Assembly: GCF_007827795.1 (NCBI RefSeq)
Contig: NZ_VITI01000017.1
Location: 1 to 64,000 of the forward strand
Reading direction: 5' to 3'
Length of the DNA: 64,000 nt
Source of the DNA: Azospirillum brasilense
GTDB taxonomy: Bacteria > Pseudomonadota > Alphaproteobacteria > Azospirillales > Azospirillaceae
Shown: in pieces, positions 1 to 6,756 of the stretch
Layout: each line of letters opens with the position of its first letter
How positions within the stretch are numbered: position 1 is the first letter of the stretch
Notes under the pieces: generated by a model
The model's input: the letters and a program-made list of their open reading frames with translations, nothing else
Told to the model about the DNA's origin: nothing
The model's database searches: none
Made by a program: the position numbers and the translations under genes

Positions 1-74
1 AACTCGGCCGTGAAACGCCTCAGCGCCGATGGTACTGCGTCTTAAGACGTGGGAGAGTAGGTCGCCGCCAGGTC
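1..74 (+). rRNA. rrf: 5S ribosomal RNA, 3' part
   Basis: The first 74 bases match the conserved 3' half of bacterial 5S rRNA: the GAACTCGG-type stretch, the GATGGTACTGCGTCTTAAG arm, GTGGGAGAGTAGGTC, and the closing CGCCAGG strand of helix I. The 5' half lies outside the window, so an rRNA operon ends here. The exact 3' base is uncertain by one or two positions. Confidence 0.93.
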
Positions 75-156
75 ACCACGGCACACGCCAAACCAGCCCG
101 ACGCGGCTTGGACAAGGTTTCAGCATCGCTTGACAATCGGCTTCATGAACGACAAG

Positions 157-191
157 GCCGGCGCTTTCCCCAACGGGAAGCGCCGGCTTTT
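157..191 (+). terminator. Rho-independent terminator of the rRNA operon
   Basis: GCCGGCGCTTTCCC (157-170), loop CAAC, then GGGAAGCGCCGGC (175-187) followed by TTTT. The stem has one bulged T. It lies about 80 bp beyond the 5S gene and points the same way, so it probably ends the rRNA transcript. Confidence 0.8.
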
Positions 192-215
192 CGTCGTGTC
201 CGGGTATCGCCACGG

Positions 216-266
216 CCCCCTCTCTAACCGTCCCCCGCCGAAGGCGGGGGAGGGGAATGGGGGTGA
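216..266. repeat. Short GC-rich palindromic repeat (CCCCCTCTC... type)
   Basis: The stretch has a hairpin CCCCCGCC-GAA-GGCGGGGG around 232-250, flanked by CCCCCTCTCT on the left and GGGGAATGGGGGTG on the right. It resembles a reduced copy of the palindromic repeats at 27496-27673 and 57752-57883. It sits between the rRNA terminator and the sugar dehydrogenase gene. The family assignment rests on visual similarity only. Confidence 0.45.
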
Positions 267-343
267 AGTGGGACCGGGTGTCTTGTTCGTGGCCGTGGCG
301 CCCCCACCTACCCATCGACAGCGACGATGCGGGAGGACGAGGA

Positions 344-1510
344 ATGCGCATGGGCCGAACCGCCGCCCTGATGACCGCCGCCACTCTTGCGGCTTGCCTG
401 AGCGTCACGGACGCAGGCGCCGTGGACAAGGTGTTCAAAACCGAAAAGGCGATGGTGTCGGTGAAAACCGTCGCCAGCGGCCTCAGCCATCCCTGGGGAC
501 TGGCTTTTCTGCCCGACGGGCGGATGCTGGTGACCGAGAAGGATGGTCGGTTGCGCATCGTGGCGCCGGACGGCTCGGTGTCCGGCCCGGTGAAGGGCGT
601 GCCGAAGGTCGATGACCGCGGGCAGGGCGGCCTGCTGGACGTGGCGCTGGACCCGGACTTTGCGCAGAACCGCTTCGTCTATCTCAGCTTTTCCGAGCCC
701 GGAACGGAGGATGGCACCAACTCCACCGCCGTGGCGCGCGGCGCGCTGAACGCCGACGGGACCGCCCTGACCGACGTCCGGGTGATCTTCTCGCAGAAGC
801 CCAAGGTGGAAAGCCGGATGCATTACGGGTCCCGGCTGGTCTTCGACCGGCAGGGCCATCTGTACGTGACGCTGGGCGAGCGCTCGCTGGAGCGGTTCCG
901 GACGCAGGCCCAGGATCTCGACTCGCATCTGGGCAAGGTGGTGCGGATCAACCGTGACGGTTCGGTGCCCGCCGACAATCCCTTCGTGAACCGCTCCGGC
1001 GCGTTGCCGGAAATTTGGTCCTACGGCCACCGCAACATCCAGGGCGCCGCGCTGAATCCGCAGACCGGCGCGCTGTGGATCAACGAGCACGGGCCCCGCG
1101 GCGGCGACGAGGTCAATGTGCCGGAGGCAGAGAAGAACTACGGCTGGCCGGTGGTGTCCTATGGCGTGAACTACAACGGGACGCCGATCGGGACGGGCAA
1201 GTCGAGCGCGCCCGGCATGGAGGAGCCGGTGTACCAGTGGACTCCGGTCATCGGCTCCTCGGGCATGACCTTCTACACGGCGGACACCGTGCCCGGTTGG
1301 AAGGGCAGCCTGTTCAACGGCGGGCTGGCGACCAAGGAGGTTGTGCGGCTCGAACTCGACGGCAACAAGGTCAAGCACGAGGAGCGCATGTTCCGCGATC
1401 TGGGCAAGCGCATCCGGCAGGTCAGCCAGGGGCCGGACGGGGCGCTCTATCTGCTGACCGACGAGAATCGGGGCGAGATCCTGCGGGTGACCCCGGCGGG
1501 CAAATCGTAA
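344..1510 (+). CDS. PQQ-dependent soluble aldose sugar dehydrogenase, exported
   Basis: A 388-residue protein of the soluble glucose/sorbosone dehydrogenase family (six-bladed beta-propeller, PQQ cofactor), related to E. coli YliI/Asd. It would oxidise aldoses to lactones in the periplasm. Family signatures are HPWGLAFLPDGRMLVTEK near the N-terminus, YGHRNIQGAALNP, and EHGPRGGDEVN, the last near-identical to the YliI motif. The start at 344 is chosen because GGGAGGACGAGGA precedes it and because it opens a hydrophobic signal sequence (AALMTAATLAACL). The stretch contains a Cys, so it could also be a lipoprotein signal. The natural sugar cannot be told from sequence. The gene converges on the DUF1127 gene with an 8-bp gap. 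Confidence 0.88.
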   Translation: MRMGRTAALMTAATLAACLSVTDAGAVDKVFKTEKAMVSVKTVASGLSHPWGLAFLPDGRMLVTEKDGRLRIVAPDGSVSGPVKGVPKVDDRGQGGLLDVALDPDFAQNRFVYLSFSEPGTEDGTNSTAVARGALNADGTALTDVRVIFSQKPKVESRMHYGSRLVFDRQGHLYVTLGERSLERFRTQAQDLDSHLGKVVRINRDGSVPADNPFVNRSGALPEIWSYGHRNIQGAALNPQTGALWINEHGPRGGDEVNVPEAEKNYGWPVVSYGVNYNGTPIGTGKSSAPGMEEPVYQWTPVIGSSGMTFYTADTVPGWKGSLFNGGLATKEVVRLELDGNKVKHEERMFRDLGKRIRQVSQGPDGALYLLTDENRGEILRVTPAGKS

Positions 1511-1518
1511 GAACCGGT

Positions 1519-1746
1519 TCAGCGGCCCTCGTTGCGCCGGTGCGGCTTCTTCAGACGCTCGGCGGCCATCAGGTCGCTGCGGCTGACGCCGATGTCCCTC
1601 AGCAGGCGGTCATCGATGCGGTCGGGGGCGACCGCGGCCCGCCGGTTCCGGCGCTCCTTCAGGCTGCGGCAGGCTCCCAGCAGGGCGGCGCTGAGTGATT
1701 TCGGTAGGGTTGCGCCGAAGGCGCGGACGGCGGACAGGGTCGGCAT
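1519..1746 (-). CDS. DUF1127 small basic protein
   Basis: A 75-residue, Arg-rich protein. Its C-terminal half carries the DUF1127 signature RIDDRLLRDIGVSRSDL (about residues 43-59) after a basic RRNRR stretch. Members are abundant in alphaproteobacteria. Some have been linked to RNA turnover, phosphate and carbon metabolism and stress in Agrobacterium and Rhodobacter, but no function can be assigned to this copy. It stands alone, convergent with the sugar dehydrogenase gene. The 149 bp upstream, before the methyltransferase gene, should hold its promoter. Confidence 0.82.
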   Translation of the reverse strand: MPTLSAVRAFGATLPKSLSAALLGACRSLKERRNRRAAVAPDRIDDRLLRDIGVSRSDLMAAERLKKPHRRNEGR

Positions 1747-1895
1747 GGGTGGTTCCTCCGTTCGGGCGGGGACTGCCGCCCCGCGTTGCCGGTCCTGTCT
1801 AGCGGGCTTTGGCCGGCGGGGAAGTGGCGCCCTTCACACCGGCCCCGCGCTTTCCGGACTTCCGGTGAGGCAACAGGGGCGCTACACAGGCGTCC

Positions 1896-2720
1896 ATGCC
1901 TCCGATCATTCCCATCGACAACCCGGACGACCCGCGGATCGCCGCCTATCGTGACGTGAAGGAGCGCGACCTCGTGGGCCGGGAAGGGCGGTTCATCGCC
2001 GAAGGGGCGGTGGTGCTGCGGACGTTGCTGACCGCCTCGCGCCACGAAGCCTTGTCGCTGCTGATCGCCGAGAAGCGCATCGCCGGGTTGGCGCCGATGT
2101 TGGAGGCGCTGCCCGCGGGGGTGCCGGTCTACAGCGCCCGGCAGGAGGTGCTGGACGCCATCGCCGGCTTCCCGCTGCACCGGGGCATCCTCGGGCTGGG
2201 TCGAGCGGCGCCGATGCCGGAGCCGGACGCGCTGCTGTCCGGGCTGGGACCGCGGGCGACCGTTCTGGTGATGTGCGGGATCGGCAACCACGACAATGTG
2301 GGGGGCATCTTCCGCAACGCGGCGGCCTTCGGGGTGGACGCGGTGCTGCTCGATTCCGGCTGCTGCGACCCGCTCTACCGCAAGGCGATCCGCGTCTCGG
2401 TCGGGGCGGTGCTGCGGGTGCCCTTCGTCCGCATTCCGGGGGGAACCGATCCGGTCGTGCTGTTGGAACGGCACGGATTCGCGGCGATCTCGCTGAGTCC
2501 GGCGGGGGCGGTGACTCTGGCGGGCCTGCGCCGTCCGGAGCGCGTGGCCCTGCTTCTGGGGTCGGAGGGGCCGGGCCTGCCGGTGTCCGTTCTGATGCGG
2601 ACGCGGACCGTGCGCATCCCCATGGCGCCGGATTTCGATTCCCTGAACGTCGCCACGACCAGCGGGATCGTCCTGCACCACCTCGCCTTCATGGCGGAAC
2701 CGGACTCAGGGGTCGGCTGA
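1896..2720 (+). CDS. SpoU (TrmH) family RNA 2'-O-methyltransferase
   Basis: A 274-residue SPOUT-class methyltransferase that transfers a methyl group from SAM to a ribose 2'-OH in tRNA or rRNA. The three SpoU motifs are in order: motif 1 GIGNHDNVGGIFRNAAAFG (about residue 130, with the catalytic Asn and Arg), motif 2 LLLGSEGPGLP (about 217) and motif 3 IPMAPDFDSLNVATTSGI (about 240). The roughly 110-residue N-terminal part fits the substrate-binding domain of RlmB/TsnR-like members. The target nucleotide cannot be inferred. Its last 15 bp overlap the 3' end of the convergent oxyR gene. Confidence 0.9.
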   Translation: MPPIIPIDNPDDPRIAAYRDVKERDLVGREGRFIAEGAVVLRTLLTASRHEALSLLIAEKRIAGLAPMLEALPAGVPVYSARQEVLDAIAGFPLHRGILGLGRAAPMPEPDALLSGLGPRATVLVMCGIGNHDNVGGIFRNAAAFGVDAVLLDSGCCDPLYRKAIRVSVGAVLRVPFVRIPGGTDPVVLLERHGFAAISLSPAGAVTLAGLRRPERVALLLGSEGPGLPVSVLMRTRTVRIPMAPDFDSLNVATTSGIVLHHLAFMAEPDSGVG

Positions 2721-3641
2721 GCCGTCGATCCGGCGCATGCCGGGCGGGGTGGCGTCACGCAGGCTCCGGGCGAGCGCGCGGAAACCGGCGGCGCGCGGGT
2801 CGCTAGCCCGCCAGACCAGCCCGACGACCCGGCCCGGCGGATCGCCCTGGAAGTCGCGGTAGGCGACCAGTCCGCCAACCGTCGCCGCCTCCCCGTCGCC
2901 GGTGGCGAGCCGCGGCATCAGCGTGTAGCCGGTGCCGCTGGCGACCATGTGGCGCAGCGTCTCCAGCCCGGTGGCGTGGCGCATGCCGCGGGTGGTGGCG
3001 CCGCAGGCGGCCAGGGCCTGATCGCGCAGGCAATGCCCCTCCTCCAGCAGCACCAGTTCGCCGGGGTCGAGGTCGGCCAGGGCGATGGAGGGCAGGCTTT
3101 CCAGCCGGTGGCCGGCGGGATGGGCCAGCACGAAGGGTTCGAAGAACAGGGCGTCGCAGGTCAACCCCTCCGCCTCGACGGGCAGGGCAAGCAGGACGGC
3201 GTCCAGCCGCCCCTCCCGCAATTCTTCCAGCAAGCCGTCGGTGCGGCCTTCGGACAGCACGAGCTGGACGTCGGGCAGGTGCCGGCGCATTGCGGGCAGG
3301 ACGTGGGGGAACAGGTACGGTCCCAGCGTCTGGATCGCCGCGATGGAAAGCGGACCGTGCAGAGCCCCCGCCGTCCCGCGGGCCAGCACCAGCAGGCGGC
3401 GCGCCTCCTCCAGGACGATTCGGGCCTGCCGGATCACCACCTCTCCCTGCGGGGTGGGCAGCACGCGGCGGCTCGTCCGCTCGAACAGGGGGATGCCGAG
3501 AAGGTCTTCGAGCTTGCGGATCTGCGCGCTCAGCGACGGCTGGCTGACCGAGCAGCGCTCCGCCGCCTTCCCGAAATGCCGCTGCTCGGCGACCGCCACC
3601 ACATATTCCAGATCGCGAAGGGACAGGCCGGCGAGATTCAT
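2706..3641 (-). CDS. oxyR: OxyR, hydrogen-peroxide-sensing LysR-type activator
   Basis: A 311-residue LysR-type regulator. The N-terminal winged helix-turn-helix covers about residues 5-62 (HFGKAAERCSVSQPSLSAQI). The effector domain has the OxyR redox pair Cys204 and Cys213 in HCLRDQALAAC, with the same 9-residue spacing as E. coli Cys199/Cys208. This disulfide switch, and its position divergent from a catalase gene 115 bp away, support the OxyR call over other LysR regulators. It likely activates katA and represses itself from the shared intergenic region. Its 3' end overlaps the SpoU gene antisense by 15 bp. Confidence 0.94.
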   Translation of the reverse strand: MNLAGLSLRDLEYVVAVAEQRHFGKAAERCSVSQPSLSAQIRKLEDLLGIPLFERTSRRVLPTPQGEVVIRQARIVLEEARRLLVLARGTAGALHGPLSIAAIQTLGPYLFPHVLPAMRRHLPDVQLVLSEGRTDGLLEELREGRLDAVLLALPVEAEGLTCDALFFEPFVLAHPAGHRLESLPSIALADLDPGELVLLEEGHCLRDQALAACGATTRGMRHATGLETLRHMVASGTGYTLMPRLATGDGEAATVGGLVAYRDFQGDPPGRVVGLVWRASDPRAAGFRALARSLRDATPPGMRRIDGSADP

Positions 3642-3756
3642 AGGATCAAGCTATCGAAGCATTTGAAACGATGTCTTGGATATATCAACGACGCGGCGGG
3701 ATAACCAGAGGGCAAAGCGGACGAGCCGACCGATAAGAAACGCAAGGAGTTGAGCC
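3642..3756. promoter_or_regulatory. Divergent oxyR/katA control region
   Basis: 115 bp, with an AT-rich part at 3650-3695 containing CAAGCTATCGAAG and TTGGATATATCAACG. These could be halves of an OxyR site, since OxyR favours ATAG/CTAT steps. I cannot align a complete four-element consensus, so the exact operator is unproven. A strong ribosome-binding site, AAGGAG, precedes katA at 3744-3749. Confidence 0.5.
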
Positions 3757-5226
3757 ATGAGCACCCTGACCACCGCTGCCGGCATCCCCGTCGCCGACAA
3801 CCAGAATTCGCTGACCGCTGGCCCGCGCGGCCCGGTGCTGATGCAGGATTTCCACCTGATCGAGAAGCTGGCCCACTTCAACCGCGAACGCATTCCGGAG
3901 CGGGTGGTCCACGCCAAGGGGGCGGGCGCCTACGGCGTCTTCCGGGTGACGAAGGACGTGACGCCCTACACAGCGGCCCGGTTCCTGTCGGCGGTGGGCA
4001 AGGAGACGGAGGTGTTCCTGCGCTTCTCCACGGTCGGCGGCGAGAAGGGCTCCGCCGACGCCGAGCGCGACCCGCGTGGCTTCGCACTCAAATTCTACAC
4101 GGAGGACGGCAATTACGACATGGTCGGCAACAACACGCCGGTCTTCTTCATCCGCGACCCGCTGAAATTCCCGGACTTCATCCACACGCAGAAGCGCAAC
4201 CCGGCGACCAACCTGAAGGACCCGACCGCGGTGTGGGACTTCTTCTCGCTGTCACCGGAGACGATGCACCAGCTGACGATTCTGTTCAGCGACCGCGGCA
4301 CGCCGCGCGGCTACCGCCACATGGACGGCTTCTCCAGCCACACCTTCTCTTGGATCAACGCGGCGGGCGAGCGCTTCTGGGTCAAGTATCACTTCAAGAC
4401 CCGCCAGGGGATCCAGAACTTCACGGCGGATCAGGCCGTGCGCATGGCCGGCGTCGATCCCGACCACGCCACCCGCGACCTGTTCGCCGCCATCCGCGAC
4501 GGTGATTTCCCGGCCTGGACCGTCTCGGTGCAGATCATGCCGGAGGTGGCGGCCAACGCTCACCGCATCAACCCGTTCGACGTGACCAAGGTGTGGCCGC
4601 ACGCCGATTACCCGCTGGTCGAATTCGGCGAACTGGTGCTGAACCGAAACCCGGAGAACTTCTTCGCGGAGGTCGAGCAGGCCGCCTTCAGCCCGGCCAA
4701 CGTCGTCCCCGGCATCGGTTTCAGCCCGGACAAGATGCTGCAGGGCCGGCTGTTCGCCTACGCCGACGCGCACCGCTACCGGCTGGGCGCCAACCATCAG
4801 GCGCTGCCGGTCAACCGACCGCACGCCACGGAGGTCCGCAACCACCAGCGCGACGGGGCCATGCGCTTCGACGGCAACGGCGGCGGCAGCCCGAATTACG
4901 AGCCGAACAGCTTTGGCGGGCCGGTGCAGAATCGCGCGGTGGCCGAACCGCCGCTGCGCATCGCCGGCGACGCCGCCCGCTACGACCACCGCGAGGGCAA
5001 CGACGACTACGCCCAGGCCGGCGCGCTGTTCCGCCTGATCGGGGCGGAGGCGCAGGAGCGGCTGATGGACAATATCGCCAACTCGCTAGGGGAGGCGCCG
5101 GGCTTCATCCAGCGGCGGCAGTTGAGGCACTTCTTCGCGGCGGACCCCGCCTATGGCGCGGGCATCGCGAAGCGGCTGGGGATGACGGCGGCCGCGGCGT
5201 CCGAAGAGGCGGCCGTGGCCGGCTGA
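3757..5226 (+). CDS. katA: Monofunctional haem catalase (small-subunit clade)
   Basis: A 489-residue catalase that converts hydrogen peroxide to water and oxygen. The catalytic His lies in RIPERVVHAKGAGAYG (about residues 47-62), the catalytic Asn in GNYDMVGNNTPVFF, and the proximal haem-ligand Tyr in GRLFAYADAHRYRLG with NHQALPVNRP after it. The length and the lack of a C-terminal flavodoxin-like domain place it with the ~480-500-residue small-subunit catalases. No signal peptide is seen, so it is cytoplasmic. It is transcribed away from oxyR, which almost certainly controls it. A terminator follows at 5250-5287. Confidence 0.96.
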   Translation: MSTLTTAAGIPVADNQNSLTAGPRGPVLMQDFHLIEKLAHFNRERIPERVVHAKGAGAYGVFRVTKDVTPYTAARFLSAVGKETEVFLRFSTVGGEKGSADAERDPRGFALKFYTEDGNYDMVGNNTPVFFIRDPLKFPDFIHTQKRNPATNLKDPTAVWDFFSLSPETMHQLTILFSDRGTPRGYRHMDGFSSHTFSWINAAGERFWVKYHFKTRQGIQNFTADQAVRMAGVDPDHATRDLFAAIRDGDFPAWTVSVQIMPEVAANAHRINPFDVTKVWPHADYPLVEFGELVLNRNPENFFAEVEQAAFSPANVVPGIGFSPDKMLQGRLFAYADAHRYRLGANHQALPVNRPHATEVRNHQRDGAMRFDGNGGGSPNYEPNSFGGPVQNRAVAEPPLRIAGDAARYDHREGNDDYAQAGALFRLIGAEAQERLMDNIANSLGEAPGFIQRRQLRHFFAADPAYGAGIAKRLGMTAAAASEEAAVAG

Positions 5227-5249
5227 GCCCAACGCCCGAACACGCGGCA

Positions 5250-5287
5250 CCGCCGGATGCGCCCCCTCGCGTCCGGCGGCCTTTTTT
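5250..5287 (+). terminator. Rho-independent terminator after katA
   Basis: CCGCCGGA (5250-5257) pairs with TCCGGCGG (5272-5279), with extra inner pairing TGCG/CGCG, followed by C and TTTTTT (5282-5287). It sits 24 bp after the katA stop codon. Confidence 0.85.
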
Positions 5288-5297
5288 GTGGGGTGGG

Positions 5298-5711
5298 TCA
5301 ATCCACGGCGGCGTTTTGCCGGTTCGTCCAGCCTTCGGCGATCCGCGGCAGGTTGAACTCGATCCAGTCGGCGAGGAGGCGCACCTTCTCGGCGGCCTCC
5401 CGCCCCAGCGGCGTCAGGCTGTAGTCGACATGGGGCGGCACCACGTCGTGGGCGGTGCGCTTGACCAGCCCGTCGCCCTCCAGCCATTGCAGCGTCTGGG
5501 CCAGCATCCGCTCGCTGACCCCGCCGATGGTGCGGCGGAGTTCGCTGAAGCGGAGCGTTCCGCTTTCCAGGGCGATCAGCACCAGCACGCCCCAGCGGCT
5601 GGTGACGTGTTTCAGCACTTCCCGCGACGGGCAGGCCGCCGCCATCAGGTCGCCGCGCTGCATGCGCTCCGACAGCGGCAGCGGTGTGTAATCATCGTCC
5701 GGCTCCGGCAT
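5298..5711 (-). CDS. HxlR-family redox-type regulator (QorR/YtfH-like)
   Basis: A 137-residue winged-helix protein of the HxlR family. Cys27 (MAAACPSREVL) precedes the helix-turn-helix region RWGVLVLIALESGTLRFSELRR, and GGVSERMLAQTLQWLEGDGLV is the recognition-helix region. A single N-terminal Cys here is the redox switch of QorR-type repressors. The gene is divergent from a qorB-like gene 117 bp away, the same arrangement as E. coli ytfH/ytfG. The ATG at 5711 is preferred over a GTG at 5744 because GGGAGAAGG stands 6 bp before it. It probably represses its neighbour and releases it under quinone or diamide-type stress. Confidence 0.85.
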   Translation of the reverse strand: MPEPDDDYTPLPLSERMQRGDLMAAACPSREVLKHVTSRWGVLVLIALESGTLRFSELRRTIGGVSERMLAQTLQWLEGDGLVKRTAHDVVPPHVDYSLTPLGREAAEKVRLLADWIEFNLPRIAEGWTNRQNAAVD

Positions 5712-5828
5712 GGCCGTCCTTCTCCCGACAAGGAATCTTGACACTTACATTTATGTACGTACTTACGAAAAGTAAGCAAGTGGCTTAGGTAGGTGGTCAC
5801 CACCCAACCGCAAACGGGACACCCGACC
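5712..5828. promoter_or_regulatory. Divergent HxlR/qorB-like control region with inverted repeats
   Basis: The region contains CTTAC-GAAAA-GTAAG (about 5762-5776), ACATTTATGTACGTAC (about 5747-5762) and the near-perfect palindrome GGTGGTCACCACC (about 5792-5804). HxlR dimers bind short inverted repeats, so these are candidate operators. Which one is used cannot be told from sequence. Confidence 0.5.
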
Positions 5829-6677
5829 ATGACCATCGCCGTCACCGGTGCCACCGGCCAGCTTGGCCGCCTCGTCATCGCCCGCCTGAAGGAGACGGTT
5901 CCGGCCTCCGGCATCGTCGCCCTGGTGCGCTCCCCCGCCAAGGCCGCCGACCTGGGGGTCGAGGCCCGCGAAGCCGACTATGGCAATCCCGACGCGCTCG
6001 CCCGCGCGCTGGCCGGCGTCGACACGCTGCTGCTGATCTCGTCGAACGAGATCGGGCAACGGGCGGCGCAGCACCGCAACGTCGTCAACGCCGCGAAGGC
6101 GGCGGGCGTCGGCCGGATCGTCTACACCAGCCTGCTCCACGCCGACCGCTCGCCGCTGAGCCTCGCCGAGGAGCACCGGGCGACGGAGGCGGACATCAGG
6201 GCGTCGGGCATCCCCTTCACGATCCTGCGCAACGGCTGGTACACGGAGAACCACACCGGCTCGGTCGGCGCGGCGCTGGCCGGCGGCGCCTTCATCGGCA
6301 GCGCCGGCGACGGGCGGATCTCCTCGGCCACCCGCGCCGACTACGCCGACGCGGCGGTGGCGGTGCTGACCGGCACCGGCCATGAGGGCAAGACCTACGA
6401 GCTGGCCGGGGACGAGGCGGTGACGCTGGCCGACCTGGCCGCGGAAATCTCCCGCCAGTCCGGCAAGGACATCCCCTACCGGAACCTGCCGGAAGCGGAC
6501 TACGCCGCCATTCTCGTCGGCTTCGGCCTTCCCGAGGCCTTCGCGAAGGGCATCGCCTCCTGGGACGTCGATGCGTCGAAGGGCGCGCTGTTCGACGACG
6601 GGCGCCAGCTGTCGGCGCTGATCGGGCGCACGACCACGCCGCTGTCCGCCGCCGTGGCCGCCGCTTTGCCCCGATAA
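5829..6677 (+). CDS. NmrA-like NAD(P)H:quinone oxidoreductase (QorB/YtfG-like)
   Basis: A 282-residue atypical short-chain dehydrogenase of the NmrA/QorB type. The dinucleotide-binding loop VTGATGQLGRLV starts at residue 5. ILRNGWYTENH and DEAVTLADLAAEISRQSGK match the QorB/YtfG layout, and the length is close to the 286 residues of E. coli QorB. It likely reduces quinones with NADPH in the cytoplasm. The divergent HxlR gene is its probable repressor. The start at 5829 puts the Rossmann strand at the N-terminus. A bidirectional terminator follows. Confidence 0.86.
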   Translation: MTIAVTGATGQLGRLVIARLKETVPASGIVALVRSPAKAADLGVEAREADYGNPDALARALAGVDTLLLISSNEIGQRAAQHRNVVNAAKAAGVGRIVYTSLLHADRSPLSLAEEHRATEADIRASGIPFTILRNGWYTENHTGSVGAALAGGAFIGSAGDGRISSATRADYADAAVAVLTGTGHEGKTYELAGDEAVTLADLAAEISRQSGKDIPYRNLPEADYAAILVGFGLPEAFAKGIASWDVDASKGALFDDGRQLSALIGRTTTPLSAAVAAALPR

Positions 6678-6690
6678 GGTGGGCCGGCAA

Positions 6691-6730
6691 AGAAAAACCC
6701 CCTCGCCCTGCAGGGCGAGGGGGTCTTCTT
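6691..6730. terminator. Bidirectional terminator between qorB-like and RND genes
   Basis: A perfect 13-bp stem CCCCCTCGCCCTG (6698-6710) pairs directly with CAGGGCGAGGGGG (6711-6723). It is flanked by AAAAA on the left, which reads as a T-tract for the minus-strand RND operon, and by TCTTCTTTT on the right for the plus-strand gene. It serves both converging transcripts. Confidence 0.88.
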
Positions 6731-6756
6731 TTGGACCGGCTGCTGACGGACCGGCC

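Noticed and set aside
75..343. A tRNA gene after the 5S rRNA
   Set aside because: No cloverleaf or T-arm consensus was seen; the region holds a terminator and a short palindromic repeat.
3642..3756. A full OxyR consensus site
   Set aside because: CTAT-like and ATA-rich elements are present, but the four spaced elements do not align well enough to mark a defined site.
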